NCBI RefSeq assembly: GCF_002159705.1
Contig: NZ_NFJD01000003.1
Coordinates: 62,001-126,000, forward strand
Length of the DNA: 64,000 bases
Origin: Elusimicrobium sp. An273
GTDB lineage: Bacteria; Elusimicrobiota; Elusimicrobia; Elusimicrobiales; Elusimicrobiaceae
Direction: 5' to 3'
The notes under the pieces were generated by a model, which made no database searches, was not told the DNA's origin, and was given only the letters and a program-made list of their open reading frames with translations. Positions 43,691 to 51,413 of this stretch are shown here, one piece after another. The translations under genes and the position numbers were made by a program. How positions within the stretch are numbered: position 1 is the stretch's first letter; each line of letters begins with the position of its first letter.

Positions 43691-44662
43691 TCATTTATCC
43701 AGGTTTACCAGTTCGTACTGGTCGTTTCCCATGCCCATTTCTTTCATATAAGACAGCTGTCTAAGCCCTTTGCGCGATTCAATGCGTTCCTTTAAATCGT
43801 GCGATTCTTCATCCGGCAGGGCATACACCATATCTACGGAAGCTTGGTCTACCGCTAAAATATCCGTAGAGGCCAAAATACCCACGTTGCGGGTTTTGGG
43901 GGCGGCGGCGGAAGTGCCGGCGCAGTCGCAGTCCACGGACATATTGCGAAGCACGTTGATATAGACGATGTTTTTGCCAAAATGGTCGGTTACGGCTTTA
44001 CCGCCTTCCACCATGTGTTCCATAAACAGTTCTTTATTGGCGCGCCATAAATCGGCGCCGTTGCTGCCGTGCTGCATAGCCTTGCCTACTTTGGCGTCCG
44101 CACAGCCAATGGCGATGTTTTTAAGCGAACCGCCAAACCCGCCCATCGTATGGCCTTTAAAATGCGTCAGCACCACCATGGAATCGTAATTCAGCAAATT
44201 CTTGCCTACGGACATTTCTTTAAAGTGCTTGCCACCTTTAATGGGCAGCATCACCGCGCCGTCCGCGTCCATAATATCCACTTCGCAAAAATCCCAGCCG
44301 TTGGTTTTAATGGTTTGGCGGTGCAGTTCAGTGGTGTGGCGGCCGCCTTCATAAAGCGTGTTGGTTTCCACCAAATTGCTGTTGGGAATATGCTGTTGGA
44401 GCGCTTTTACCATTTCCCGCGGGATAATGTTGGGGCCGTGCGGCTCGCCGGTATGTACCTTAATGGCCACCTTTCCGTGTATATTTTCGGAGATTTTATC
44501 GTAAATTTTTACGAGTCCCTCCGGGCTGATGTCCGAAGTGAAATAGACAATTGACTTTTGCGCCGGAGCTTCGGTTTTAACCGGCGCGGAACCGTTAGAC
44601 CCGCACGCCGCCAAAAAGACACCCGCCGCCAGACACGACATCACTGCTGGTTTAAATGCCAT
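43691..44662 (-). CDS. DUF362-family lipoprotein
   Basis: Exported DUF362 protein, 323 residues. The ATG at 44662 has AGGAGG seven bases upstream. Lipobox LAAC in the leader, so it is probably membrane-anchored. DUF362 features: KVAIKVHTGEPHGPNII, THFKGHTMGGFGGSLKNIAIGCA, and NVGILASTDILAVDQASVDMV. Many relatives carry ferredoxin clusters, but this one lacks a CxxCxxC motif (only DCDCAG). Its biochemical role is unknown. Divergent from nifJ. Confidence 0.8.
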   Translation of the reverse strand: MAFKPAVMSCLAAGVFLAACGSNGSAPVKTEAPAQKSIVYFTSDISPEGLVKIYDKISENIHGKVAIKVHTGEPHGPNIIPREMVKALQQHIPNSNLVETNTLYEGGRHTTELHRQTIKTNGWDFCEVDIMDADGAVMLPIKGGKHFKEMSVGKNLLNYDSMVVLTHFKGHTMGGFGGSLKNIAIGCADAKVGKAMQHGSNGADLWRANKELFMEHMVEGGKAVTDHFGKNIVYINVLRNMSVDCDCAGTSAAAPKTRNVGILASTDILAVDQASVDMVYALPDEESHDLKERIESRKGLRQLSYMKEMGMGNDQYELVNLDK

Positions 44663-44831
44663 TTGCAACCCTCCTTTTAAATCACTGGCCGCCGCATACC
44701 GCGGACGGCAATGCTTGTATTATAGCAACTGGAGCAAACTCCAAGTCAAGCAAAATTTCAACCGCAAAACAGGCCCGCAAGACGGCTGTTTTGAAAAAGA
44801 AAATTTTATTTACCGAGCGGTAAAAAACGGT

Positions 44832-44890
44832 TTGCCAAATACAGGCCAAAGTTATACAATATATACAGGCCGGAGCGTTTCTCCGGGCTG
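44832..44890 (+). promoter_or_regulatory. nifJ promoter and leader hairpin
   Basis: TTGCCA (44832-44837), 17-bp spacer, TACAAT (44855-44860). The predicted leader of about 85 nt has a hairpin CCGGAG-N5-CTCCGG at about 44871-44888, well before the AAGGAG ribosome site. Confidence 0.6.
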
Positions 44891-44949
44891 GCGTGTTTTA
44901 CGCACGCTTCAAGACCGTTTTAATTTACGCAAAAGGAGACTTCTCTATT

Positions 44950-47900
44950 ATGGCTAAACTAGTTGCTATGGACGGCAACGGCGCAGTATCCCACGTCGCC
45001 CATGCCACCAACGAAGTAATCGCTATTTACCCGATTACCCCGTCTTCCACGATGGGCGAAATCTGTGACGCCAAGAGCGCCAAAGGCGAAACCAACATCT
45101 GGGGCAACGTCCCGTCCGTAAGCGAGCTGCAGTCCGAAGGCGGCGCTTCCGGTGCGGTGCACGGTTCGCTGACCGCCGGCGCGCTGACCACTACCTTTAC
45201 CGCTTCTCAGGGTTTACTCTTGATGATCCCGAATATGTACAAAATCGCCGGCGAACTGACGCCCACCGTGTTCCACGTGTCTGCGCGCGCCATCGCCACC
45301 ACGGCTTTGTCTATTTTCGGCGACCACTCGGACGTGATGTCCGTCCGCCAGACCGGCTGGGCCATGCTCTGCTCCGACAACCCGCAGGAAGCTATGGATA
45401 TGGCGCTCATCGCCCAAGCCTCCACCCTGCGCGCCCGCGTGCCGTTTGTTCACTTCTTTGACGGTTTCCGCACCAGCCACGAACTGAACATGGTGGAACC
45501 CTTAACCAAAGAACAAATGCACGAAATGATTGATGACAAACTGGTGGCCGAACACAAGGCCCGCGGCCTCAACCCGGAACACCCCACCGTGCGCGGTACC
45601 GCCGCCAACCCGGATGTATATTTCCAGGAACGCGAAGCCGTCAACAAATTCTACAACGCCGTGCCCGGCATTGTGAAAGAAGAAATGGCCAAATTTGAAA
45701 AAATCACCGGCCGCCACTACGAGCTGTTCCAATACGTAGGCGACGCCGATGCCGAACGCTTAATCGTGATTATGGGTTCCGGCGCGGACGTAGCCCAGAA
45801 CGCCGTGGAAGCCATGCAAGGCCAAAAAGTGGGCGTGCTGAAAGTAAAACTGTTCCGCCCCTTCTCCATTGCGGATTTTGTAAAAGCCATTCCGGCCACC
45901 GTCAAAAAAGTAGCGGTCATGGACCGCACCAAAGAACCCGGCGCCTTGGGCGAACCCTTGTTCCAAGACGTTTGCGCCGCGTTCCTGACGGCCGAAGCCA
46001 AAGCCAAATTCCCCACAACCCCGCTCATCATCGGCGGCCGCTACGGAATCGGCTCCAAAGACTTTACGCCTTCTCACGTCAAAGCCGTGTTTGACAACCT
46101 GGCCGCCAAAGAACCCAAGAAAGAGTTCACCGTCGGCATCAAAGACGATTTGACCAACCTCTCTCTGCCCGAAACCAAACTGGAAAACAAAGCCGCCAAC
46201 GATATTTTCGCCGCGCTGTTCTACGGTTTGGGTTCCGACGGCACCGTAGGCGCCAACAAAAACACGATGAAAATCATCAGCGCCAACGGTTTCTTTGCCC
46301 AAGGGTACTTCGTCTACGACTCCAAAAAATCCGGCTCTATGACGACCTCCCACATCCGCTTCGGCAAAAAATACATCCGCGCGCCGTACCTCATCCAATC
46401 GGCGGACTTTATCGGCGTGCATATGTTTGACTTCTTGGATAAATACGACGTGCTCGGCAAAGCCAAAGAAGGAGCCACGGTACTCATCAACTCGCCGTAC
46501 AACGCCCAGGAAGTGTGGAACCACTTAACCGCCGAAGTACAGAAAATCATCATTGACCGCAAGCTCAAAGTGTACGTGATTGACGCTTCCGAAATTGCGC
46601 TCAAAACCGGTATGGGCAGCCGCACCAACACCATTATGCAGACGGCTTTCTTCGGCATTGCGGGCGTCATCCCGACCGACAAAGCCATCGCCGACATTAA
46701 AGAAGCCATCAAGAAAACCTATTCCAAAAAAGGCGAAGAAGTGGTGCAGAAGAACTACAAAGCGGTAGACGCCGCTCTGGCGGGATTGCAAGAAGTAAAA
46801 TATCCGGCTGAAGTAACCTCTAAACTGCACACCAAAGCCCCGGTTCCGGCCGAAGCCCCCGCGTTTGTGAAAGACGTGTTGGGCGAAATGATTGCCGGCC
46901 GCGGCGATAATCTGCCCACCTCCGCCATGCCGGAAGGCGGCGTGTATCCGACGGGTACCACCCAGTACGAAAAACGCAACATCGCCATCATGGTGCCGCA
47001 ATGGGATCCCAATACGTGTATCCAGTGCGGTTTCTGCTCGATGGTCTGCCCGCATGCGGCCATCCGCATTAAAGCCTACGACGGCGCGGAACTGAAGAAC
47101 GCTCCGAAAACCTTCAAATCCGCCGACGGCAAAGCCGACTTGGCCGGCCTCAAATTCACCGTTCAAGTAGCGGTGGAAGACTGCACCGGCTGCGGCGCCT
47201 GCGTATTCAACTGCCCGGCTAAGAATAAAGAAAACCCGGAAAAGAAAGCCATCAATATGGTGCACCAGCTGGACGTGCGCGAAAACGAAATCGACAACTA
47301 CGCTTTCTTCCTGGGCCTCAAACAAGCCGAAGTAAAAACCAAAAAAGAATCCGTAAAAGGTTCTCAGATGAGAAAACCCTTGTTTGAGTTCTCCGGCGCC
47401 TGCGCGGGCTGCGGCGAAACACCGTACGTAAAACTTTTGACGCAGCTGTTCGGCGACCGCTTGGCCATTGCCAACGCGACCGGCTGCTCCTCCATTTACG
47501 GCGGCAACCTGCCCACCACGCCTTACTGCAAACGCGAAGACGGCAAAGGCCCGGCGTGGTCTAACTCCTTGTTTGAAGACAACGCCGAATTCGGCTTGGG
47601 TATGCGCTTGGCGTTTGACCAGCTCAACCACGACGCCAAAGCCTTGCTGACCAGCGCCAAAGAAGGCGGTCTGAAAGAACATGCCTCTTTGATTGACGCC
47701 ATTTTGAATGCAGACCAGTCCACCGACGCGGGCGTAGAAGCCCAGCGCAAGAACGTGGCCGACCTCAAAGCCGTCTTGGAAAAAGGCGCCGAAAAAGGCT
47801 GCGAAGAATGCAAACGCCTGCTGAGCCTGGCGGACTACTTGGTTAAGAAATCCGTCTGGATCTTGGGCGGCGACGGCTGGGCCTACGATATCGGCTACGG

Positions 47901-48519
47901 CGGGTTGGATCACGTCCTCGCCAGCGGCAAGAACATCAAAATCTTGGTGCTGGATACGGAAGTGTACTCCAACACCGGCGGCCAGATGTCCAAAGCTACG
48001 CCTTTGGGCGCCAAAGCCTTGTTTGCGGCGGGCGGCAAAACCATGCCGAAGAAAGACCTCGGTATGATTGCCATGACCTACGGCAACATCTATGTAGCGC
48101 AGGTAGCCATGGGCGCCAACATGAACCAGACCATCCAAGCCTTGGCGGAAGCCGATGCTTACGACGGCCCGGCGTTGGTAATTGCCTACTCGCACTGCAT
48201 TGCGCACGGGATTGATATGTCCAAGGGTATGGGCGAAGCCAAACGCGCCGTACAAGCCGGCCGCTGGATCCTGTACCGCTTCAACCCCGAAGCCCGCTAC
48301 GAAGGCAAGAACCCCCTGCATGTGGACAGCCCGCTGGGCGAACCCACCTTGCCGTTAGTGGACTACATGAGCGGCGAAAACCGCTTCAAAGGCTTGATGA
48401 GAGACAACCCGGAACTGGCGAAAGAACTTATTAAACGCGCCGAATCCGAATACGCTTGGAGACGCGACCTGTACAAACAACTGGCCGCGATGCAGCCGGC
48501 GGAAAAGGTTGTAAAATAG
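44950..48519 (+). CDS. nifJ: Pyruvate:ferredoxin (flavodoxin) oxidoreductase
   Basis: Oxygen-sensitive enzyme that oxidises pyruvate to acetyl-CoA and CO2 and reduces ferredoxin; central to this cell's fermentation. 1,189 residues in one chain, the normal single-subunit PFOR length. The ATG at 44950 has AAGGAG upstream. Order: pyruvate-binding domain (ITPSSTMGEICD), gamma domain, two ferredoxin clusters CIQCGFCSMVCPHA (about 689) and CTGCGACVFNCPAK (about 744), then the TPP domain with CAGCGETPYVKLL (about 817), GGDGWAYDIGYGGLDHVLAS, and NTGGQMSKATP. All cluster cysteines are intact. Strongly codon-biased (GCC, AAA, GAA), fitting high expression. Monocistronic. Confidence 0.97.
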   Translation: MAKLVAMDGNGAVSHVAHATNEVIAIYPITPSSTMGEICDAKSAKGETNIWGNVPSVSELQSEGGASGAVHGSLTAGALTTTFTASQGLLLMIPNMYKIAGELTPTVFHVSARAIATTALSIFGDHSDVMSVRQTGWAMLCSDNPQEAMDMALIAQASTLRARVPFVHFFDGFRTSHELNMVEPLTKEQMHEMIDDKLVAEHKARGLNPEHPTVRGTAANPDVYFQEREAVNKFYNAVPGIVKEEMAKFEKITGRHYELFQYVGDADAERLIVIMGSGADVAQNAVEAMQGQKVGVLKVKLFRPFSIADFVKAIPATVKKVAVMDRTKEPGALGEPLFQDVCAAFLTAEAKAKFPTTPLIIGGRYGIGSKDFTPSHVKAVFDNLAAKEPKKEFTVGIKDDLTNLSLPETKLENKAANDIFAALFYGLGSDGTVGANKNTMKIISANGFFAQGYFVYDSKKSGSMTTSHIRFGKKYIRAPYLIQSADFIGVHMFDFLDKYDVLGKAKEGATVLINSPYNAQEVWNHLTAEVQKIIIDRKLKVYVIDASEIALKTGMGSRTNTIMQTAFFGIAGVIPTDKAIADIKEAIKKTYSKKGEEVVQKNYKAVDAALAGLQEVKYPAEVTSKLHTKAPVPAEAPAFVKDVLGEMIAGRGDNLPTSAMPEGGVYPTGTTQYEKRNIAIMVPQWDPNTCIQCGFCSMVCPHAAIRIKAYDGAELKNAPKTFKSADGKADLAGLKFTVQVAVEDCTGCGACVFNCPAKNKENPEKKAINMVHQLDVRENEIDNYAFFLGLKQAEVKTKKESVKGSQMRKPLFEFSGACAGCGETPYVKLLTQLFGDRLAIANATGCSSIYGGNLPTTPYCKREDGKGPAWSNSLFEDNAEFGLGMRLAFDQLNHDAKALLTSAKEGGLKEHASLIDAILNADQSTDAGVEAQRKNVADLKAVLEKGAEKGCEECKRLLSLADYLVKKSVWILGGDGWAYDIGYGGLDHVLASGKNIKILVLDTEVYSNTGGQMSKATPLGAKALFAAGGKTMPKKDLGMIAMTYGNIYVAQVAMGANMNQTIQALAEADAYDGPALVIAYSHCIAHGIDMSKGMGEAKRAVQAGRWILYRFNPEARYEGKNPLHVDSPLGEPTLPLVDYMSGENRFKGLMRDNPELAKELIKRAESEYAWRRDLYKQLAAMQPAEKVVK

Positions 48520-48533
48520 TTTAAAGCCACACA

Positions 48534-48566
48534 AAAAACCCCAGCCGCAAGGCTGGGGTTTTTTGT
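48534..48566 (+). terminator. nifJ terminator
   Basis: Stem AAAACCCCAGCC/GGCTGGGGTTTT followed by TTG. Confidence 0.88.
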
Positions 48567-48580
48567 TGAGAAGATCCATT

Positions 48581-49114
48581 CTAAAACGGATAATAATCAG
48601 TTCCTTGTATCGTGCTTGGGGATTGTCCATTACTTAAATTCCGACAAAAAGACAAACCTTTGTCCGTTTGCGCCATACACCACCTCCCCGTAGAAGGAAT
48701 GGTCGTATGATCCACCTCTCCGGACTGGTTTATAGTCGGAGAAATGACTACTAACCCATAATTGTCTTCTTTGTCCATTGCAATGGGGGCAGCCAACCAA
48801 CCATATGTAAAATTTTTGGTTTCCGGCACTCCATTCTCTTTCAATAGGCCTTCAAACCCTTCCATCACAGTATCCGTGTTTCCGCAATCGGCAATACTGC
48901 CTCCGTTGGCAAGCATGCACATATCAACATTGTCGGCCATTTTTCTTAATATTTCCATAGCCTCCGTTACGCGTGCTTTCATTACCGCTTTCTCATACTG
49001 CGGAAACGCCACCGCAGCCAAAATACCGATAATTAACACCACTACTAAGAGCTCTATAAGCGTAAATCCGGCGTTTTTCCCGCCAAAGAATGATTTTTGA
49101 TAAATTTTGTCCAT
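48581..49114 (-). CDS. Type IV pilin-like protein (pilin 4, twin A)
   Basis: Pilin or pseudopilin of 177 residues. The ATG at 49114 is chosen because a full -35/-10 pair ends six bases before it; there is no ribosome site. A 17-18-residue leader (MDKIYQKSFFGGKNAG) precedes FTLIELLVVVLIIGILAAVA. C-terminal cysteines in MCMLANGGSIADC and WCMAQTDKGLSFC. The leader and first helix are nearly identical to the gene at 49237, but the rest has diverged completely. Confidence 0.87.
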   Translation of the reverse strand: MDKIYQKSFFGGKNAGFTLIELLVVVLIIGILAAVAFPQYEKAVMKARVTEAMEILRKMADNVDMCMLANGGSIADCGNTDTVMEGFEGLLKENGVPETKNFTYGWLAAPIAMDKEDNYGLVVISPTINQSGEVDHTTIPSTGRWCMAQTDKGLSFCRNLSNGQSPSTIQGTDYYPF

Positions 49115-49133
49115 ACGCAAAATTTATCAAAAA
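49094..49133. repeat. Perfect 16-bp inverted repeat around the pilin 4 start codon
   Basis: Arms 49094-49109 (TTTTTGATAAATTTTG) and 49118-49133 (CAAAATTTATCAAAAA) with an eight-base loop that contains the start codon. One arm covers the -10 box, the other codons 2-7. Confidence 0.85.
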
Positions 49134-49149
49134 GAGAAAAACGAGTCAA
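49115..49149 (-). promoter_or_regulatory. Promoter of pilin 4
   Basis: Minus strand: TTGACT (49149-49144), 17-bp spacer, TAAATT (49126-49121), TTGCGT, ATG at 49114. Confidence 0.65.
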
Positions 49150-49179
49150 GCACGTAACAGCGAAGTCTTTCCCCATAAA

Positions 49180-49213
49180 CAAGGCCTCCGGTTATCGTAC
49201 CAAAGGCCTTTGT
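49180..49213 (-). terminator. Possible terminator of pilin 5
   Basis: Imperfect stem AAGGCCT/AGGCCTT just beyond the stop codon at 49237; only a short T tract follows. Confidence 0.4.
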
Positions 49214-49236
49214 CATAAAAAAGAATCTATTTTTAT

Positions 49237-49788
49237 TTAATCAAACAGATACAAACTGTTTTCCCCCCACCGGCTGGAGGGAGTTTGTTTTTGGGTCAGA
49301 TATTTACACCATTCTTCCGCTTCCGTATTGCCGGTTTTCGCTCCGCAATAGCGGTTTTTGCTGGCCAGGGTAATGTAATAAATCAGTTGAGGTTCCTTCG
49401 TGGAAGTACAGGCCACAAAACTGGCCCCGGACGGATTTAAATTGGCGGTGGAAGCAAACATACAGCGCATACCCGATTTTTGCATCGCATACACGCGGCC
49501 ATCAGCAGTGGTCAGATAGGGTTTCATATCGGCTGGGAGCGTCACATCCAGCGCATTAAAATCAAACGAATAGATACCATTGGCCATTTTGTACACTTCC
49601 TGTGCGTGTAAAATGGTTTCCGCCATCGTTTGTAGGTTGGAAAACCGTGCTTTTTTAACGGCTTTCTCATACTGCGGAACCGCCACCGCGGCCAAGATAC
49701 CAATAATTAATACCACTACTAAAAGCTCTATAAGCGTAAATCCTGCGTTTTTCCCGCCGAAGAATGATTTTTGATAAATTTTGTCCAT
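49237..49788 (-). CDS. Type IV pilin-like protein (pilin 5, twin B)
   Basis: Pilin or pseudopilin of 183 residues. Same 36-residue start as pilin 4 (MDKIYQKSFFGGKNAG then FTLIELLVVVLIIGILAAVA), then an unrelated body: AETILHAQEVYKMANGIYSF and cysteines in MRCMFAST, FVACTST, YCGAKTG, and EWCKYL. The conserved pattern CGAKTGNTEAEEWCKYL near the end resembles the common Elusimicrobium pilin C-terminus. The ATG at 49788 is set by the duplicated promoter. Confidence 0.87.
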   Translation of the reverse strand: MDKIYQKSFFGGKNAGFTLIELLVVVLIIGILAAVAVPQYEKAVKKARFSNLQTMAETILHAQEVYKMANGIYSFDFNALDVTLPADMKPYLTTADGRVYAMQKSGMRCMFASTANLNPSGASFVACTSTKEPQLIYYITLASKNRYCGAKTGNTEAEEWCKYLTQKQTPSSRWGENSLYLFD

Positions 49789-49807
49789 ACGCAAAATTTA
49801 TCAAAAA
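49768..49807. repeat. Perfect 16-bp inverted repeat around the pilin 5 start codon
   Basis: Second copy of the element at 49094: arms 49768-49783 and 49792-49807, eight-base loop with the start codon. Confidence 0.85.
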
Positions 49808-49822
49808 AAAAAAACGAGTCAA
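49789..49822 (-). promoter_or_regulatory. Promoter of pilin 5
   Basis: Minus strand: TTGACT (49822-49817), 16-bp spacer made mostly of T, TAAATT (49800-49795), TTGCGT, ATG at 49788. Confidence 0.65.
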
Positions 49823-49957
49823 GGGACTCCGCTTGTTCACTCAACATCCTCTCCTTTTCCAAGAGATGCTTCCTGCGGCCGGCCGTACCTGCCGGGTCGG
49901 AAACAATCCTTCATTTTCTTATATCCGCCCCCGCCGCCAATCCAATAGCAAACGGCC

Positions 49958-49986
49958 AAAAGACCTAGCTGGCAATAGGTCTTTTT
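49958..49986 (+). terminator. Orphan plus-strand terminator upstream of the receiver-like gene
   Basis: Perfect 10-bp stem AAAAGACCTA/TAGGTCTTTT (49958-49967 with 49976-49985) followed by T and CCCC. No plus-strand gene ends upstream, so it may end a small RNA or a leader transcript. Confidence 0.6.
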
Positions 49987-49995
49987 CCCCTTGTT

Positions 49996-50024
49996 TTGCC
50001 TACGGGGATGTATTAAAGTATAAA
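49996..50024 (+). promoter_or_regulatory. Promoter of the receiver-like gene
   Basis: TTGCCT (49996-50001), 17-bp spacer, TATAAA (50019-50024). The predicted start of transcription falls at the GGAGGGG ribosome site, followed by a palindrome GGGGTACCCC touching the ATG. Confidence 0.45.
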
Positions 50025-50040
50025 AAAGGAGGGGTACCCC

Positions 50041-51354
50041 ATGCGTCAATTACTTTTGGTGTCTATTATCTTGCTCACATTTCTTAGCCCGGTATATGCC
50101 CAGCTGAAACCCACGCGCGGCCTGATTAAAGCGCTTACTTCCACGCCGGCCGCCGCCCCTTCCAAAACCGTTTCCAAAGCCCTTCCCAAGGCGGCCGCCA
50201 CTTCGTGGGGCATCGAGGGTATGCGCTCTACGGATGAAATGGAAGCTTTGTACTGCCCGCCGGCAGCGGTGCAGGAATCCTTTCGCTGTTCGCCTCAAGC
50301 CGTCATTCTGGATAAATACGATCAAATGTTCAACTACGGGGCGCCGCTTGTCAGCGCGGTAGAAATTCCCTCTCCGGAAAGAGCCCTCTATATTAAACAA
50401 GCCCGCGCGGCGCTGATGGCTCCGTTTCCCGATATTACCCCCACCGACCATTTGGTTCATTACTACAAACTAAGCTCCGCCTTGGTAGGCCAATACCAAG
50501 ACCTGTACCAGCAGATTTACCAATTTCACCTCTATATCCTCAAACGGCTGAAATTTTCCTTGGCTTCCAGCGCCCCTCAATGGACGCCTACGGAAAAACA
50601 AGAATTTGACGCCGAACTGACCCAGGTAGACACCGCCGTGCAAGATATGCTGGCGCATATGGGCGGCTTAGACCCCGCATTGGAACGGATTATGACGGAC
50701 ATTCAATGGAGCCGGGAATTAATTTCCAATATGCCGGGCCAGTTTGTACTGCAGGATATCAAACGCACCGAGCCTTTTAACCTGAACCAATACTGCCTGT
50801 TTTCCGCACCGGGCATGTCGCCGCGCCACGCCATCCGCAACGATGATTTGTTTTTTAATCCGGCGCTGGCCCGCCAAACGGCCGAACAATTCTGCAGCCA
50901 GCTGCCGGCCAATTTGAAAGTGGCCGTGCTCAACGATTCCCCGCGCTACACGGGCCAATATGAAAACTGGACGCAGGAAGGCGTTTTTACAAACGGGCTG
51001 ACGGTAAGCACTTTTCTGTCGGTCAACGACTTTTTGCGTGTTCACCGTCAACAGCCTTTTGACATCATCCTGACGGATTACTTCATCCCGGGCGGCGGCG
51101 GGAACCTGCTGGTAAAATTGCTTCGCTCCGAGCGGGATTTTACCCCCGTCATTCTCCATTCTTACGCCGGAGAAGGGCACAATGCCTGGGAAATAACCCG
51201 CCCGAAAGAATCGCTTCAGAAAGAATATAACCTGGGCTATGACGCATTCTTGCCCACCAACGACGATTTCTTCTCTTCCCGCGGCTATCTGTACATTTTA
51301 GAAGGCCTGCGCAATTTTTATGCGGCCCAAAAGCTGCGCCCGCAGCGCAGATGA
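50041..51354 (+). CDS. Exported protein with a C-terminal receiver-like (REC) domain
   Basis: 437 residues with a clear signal peptide (MRQLLLVSIILLTFLSPVYA). The middle (about 80-270) is helical and unrecognised. Residues about 291-430 read like a response-regulator receiver: LKVAVLNDSPRY (acidic residue near strand 1), FDIILTDYFIPGGGGNLLVKLLR with the phospho-acceptor-like Asp346, VILHSYAGEG (strand 4 Ser), and YDAFLPTND where active receivers have the conserved Lys. An exported receiver would be outside the reach of cytoplasmic kinases, so it is probably a non-phosphorylated binding module. GGAGGGG site precedes the ATG. Confidence 0.7.
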   Translation: MRQLLLVSIILLTFLSPVYAQLKPTRGLIKALTSTPAAAPSKTVSKALPKAAATSWGIEGMRSTDEMEALYCPPAAVQESFRCSPQAVILDKYDQMFNYGAPLVSAVEIPSPERALYIKQARAALMAPFPDITPTDHLVHYYKLSSALVGQYQDLYQQIYQFHLYILKRLKFSLASSAPQWTPTEKQEFDAELTQVDTAVQDMLAHMGGLDPALERIMTDIQWSRELISNMPGQFVLQDIKRTEPFNLNQYCLFSAPGMSPRHAIRNDDLFFNPALARQTAEQFCSQLPANLKVAVLNDSPRYTGQYENWTQEGVFTNGLTVSTFLSVNDFLRVHRQQPFDIILTDYFIPGGGGNLLVKLLRSERDFTPVILHSYAGEGHNAWEITRPKESLQKEYNLGYDAFLPTNDDFFSSRGYLYILEGLRNFYAAQKLRPQRR

Positions 51355-51413
51355 TTTTTTCCTGCCGGATGTTCCGTTTTTGCTAAAATAAGAGAAATCC
51401 AGCAGGAGAAGCT

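Noticed and set aside
44715-44957. 80-codon plus frame upstream of nifJ
   Set aside because: It covers the nifJ promoter and leader, lacks a ribosome site and ends in the nifJ start.
46525-48321. 598-codon open frame on the minus strand
   Set aside because: It is wholly antisense to the PFOR gene, has low-complexity Phe/Val/Gly/His composition and no ribosome site; it arises from the strong codon bias of nifJ.
50031-50040. GGGGTACCCC palindrome before the receiver-like gene
   Set aside because: Too short for a stable hairpin and easily explained as a ribosome site next to a chance complement.
49764-50087. 107-codon plus frame across the pilin promoter and the start of the receiver-like gene
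   Set aside because: It crosses a strong terminator hairpin and two promoters, and its translation is low complexity.
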